Below, one piece after another: positions 16,080 through 16,205 of a stretch of 16,205 nt of DNA; the first letter of the stretch is position 1; each line of letters opens with the position of its first letter. Under the pieces are notes generated by a model. It had not been told where the DNA came from, did not search any database, and saw only the letters and a list, made by a program, of their open reading frames with translations. This stretch comes from Stramenopiles sp. TOSAG23-2 (lineage: Eukaryota > Sar): the NCBI GenBank assembly GCA_900128395.1, contig LT649683.1, forward strand, positions 1-16,205, written 5' to 3'. A program made the translations under genes and the position numbers.

Positions 16080-16205
16080 CTACGACAAATTTCTCAAAAA
16101 TTTTTATACTCTTCTAACTTTTAAAGGAGTTACGTTTTGGAGCCCGTAACCAAAAGTAATACACTATAATAGCTTATAATTATTTAGGTATAATTTAAGC
16201 TCTTT
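16080..16205. other. right window edge
   Basis: Mostly AT-rich. A short G+C-richer patch near 16130-16155 could be a small minus-strand exon continuing the frame at 15858-16079, with an acceptor-like TAG just upstream of it. The window ends before this can be tested. Confidence 0.2.

Overview
The window looks like nuclear DNA of a single-celled, cilium- or centriole-bearing eukaryote. Five long single-exon protein genes sit in very AT-rich spacers full of microsatellites. All are eukaryotic in type: two nucleolar 60S ribosome-assembly factors, a centriolar protein (CEP76), a cytosolic DPP8/9-like peptidase and a voltage-sensor K+ channel. TAA, TAG and TGA all serve as stops and no gene is broken by an in-frame stop, so the standard code is used and ciliate-type reassignments are excluded. 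The two-repeat K+ channel would fit a stramenopile or related protist, but that is a guess; no lineage marker settles it.

Layout, left to right. A G+C-richer edge (about 1-149) is probably part of a neighbouring gene I cannot assign. A DPP IV-family serine peptidase (434-2824, +) converges on the WD40 ribosome-assembly factor YTM1/WDR12 (3241-4581, -). YTM1 is divergent from NOC3 (5318-7579, +). NOC3 converges on a 1222-residue tandem two-repeat K+ channel (8001-11669, -). The channel is divergent from CEP76 (13280-15325, +) across a 1.6 kb spacer. Beyond CEP76 lie two near-identical ~115-bp direct repeats. Last comes a 73-codon open frame on the minus strand (15858-16079) that lacks a start codon and looks like the terminal exon or remnant of a membrane protein.

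Functional links. YTM1 and NOC3 both act in assembly of the 60S ribosomal subunit and share one divergent spacer, so joint expression is plausible. DPP, the channel and CEP76 show no direct pathway link to them. CEP76 implies centrioles or basal bodies. The channel implies electrical signalling or K+ homeostasis at a membrane.

Most worth a second look: the channel's two-repeat architecture with two altered cyclic-nucleotide-binding-like domains; a diverged element present in inverted orientation in both convergent spacers; the duplicated 115-bp element after CEP76; and the start-less membrane-protein frame at the right edge. I did not find a defence system, mobile element with a transposase, CRISPR array, tRNA or rRNA.
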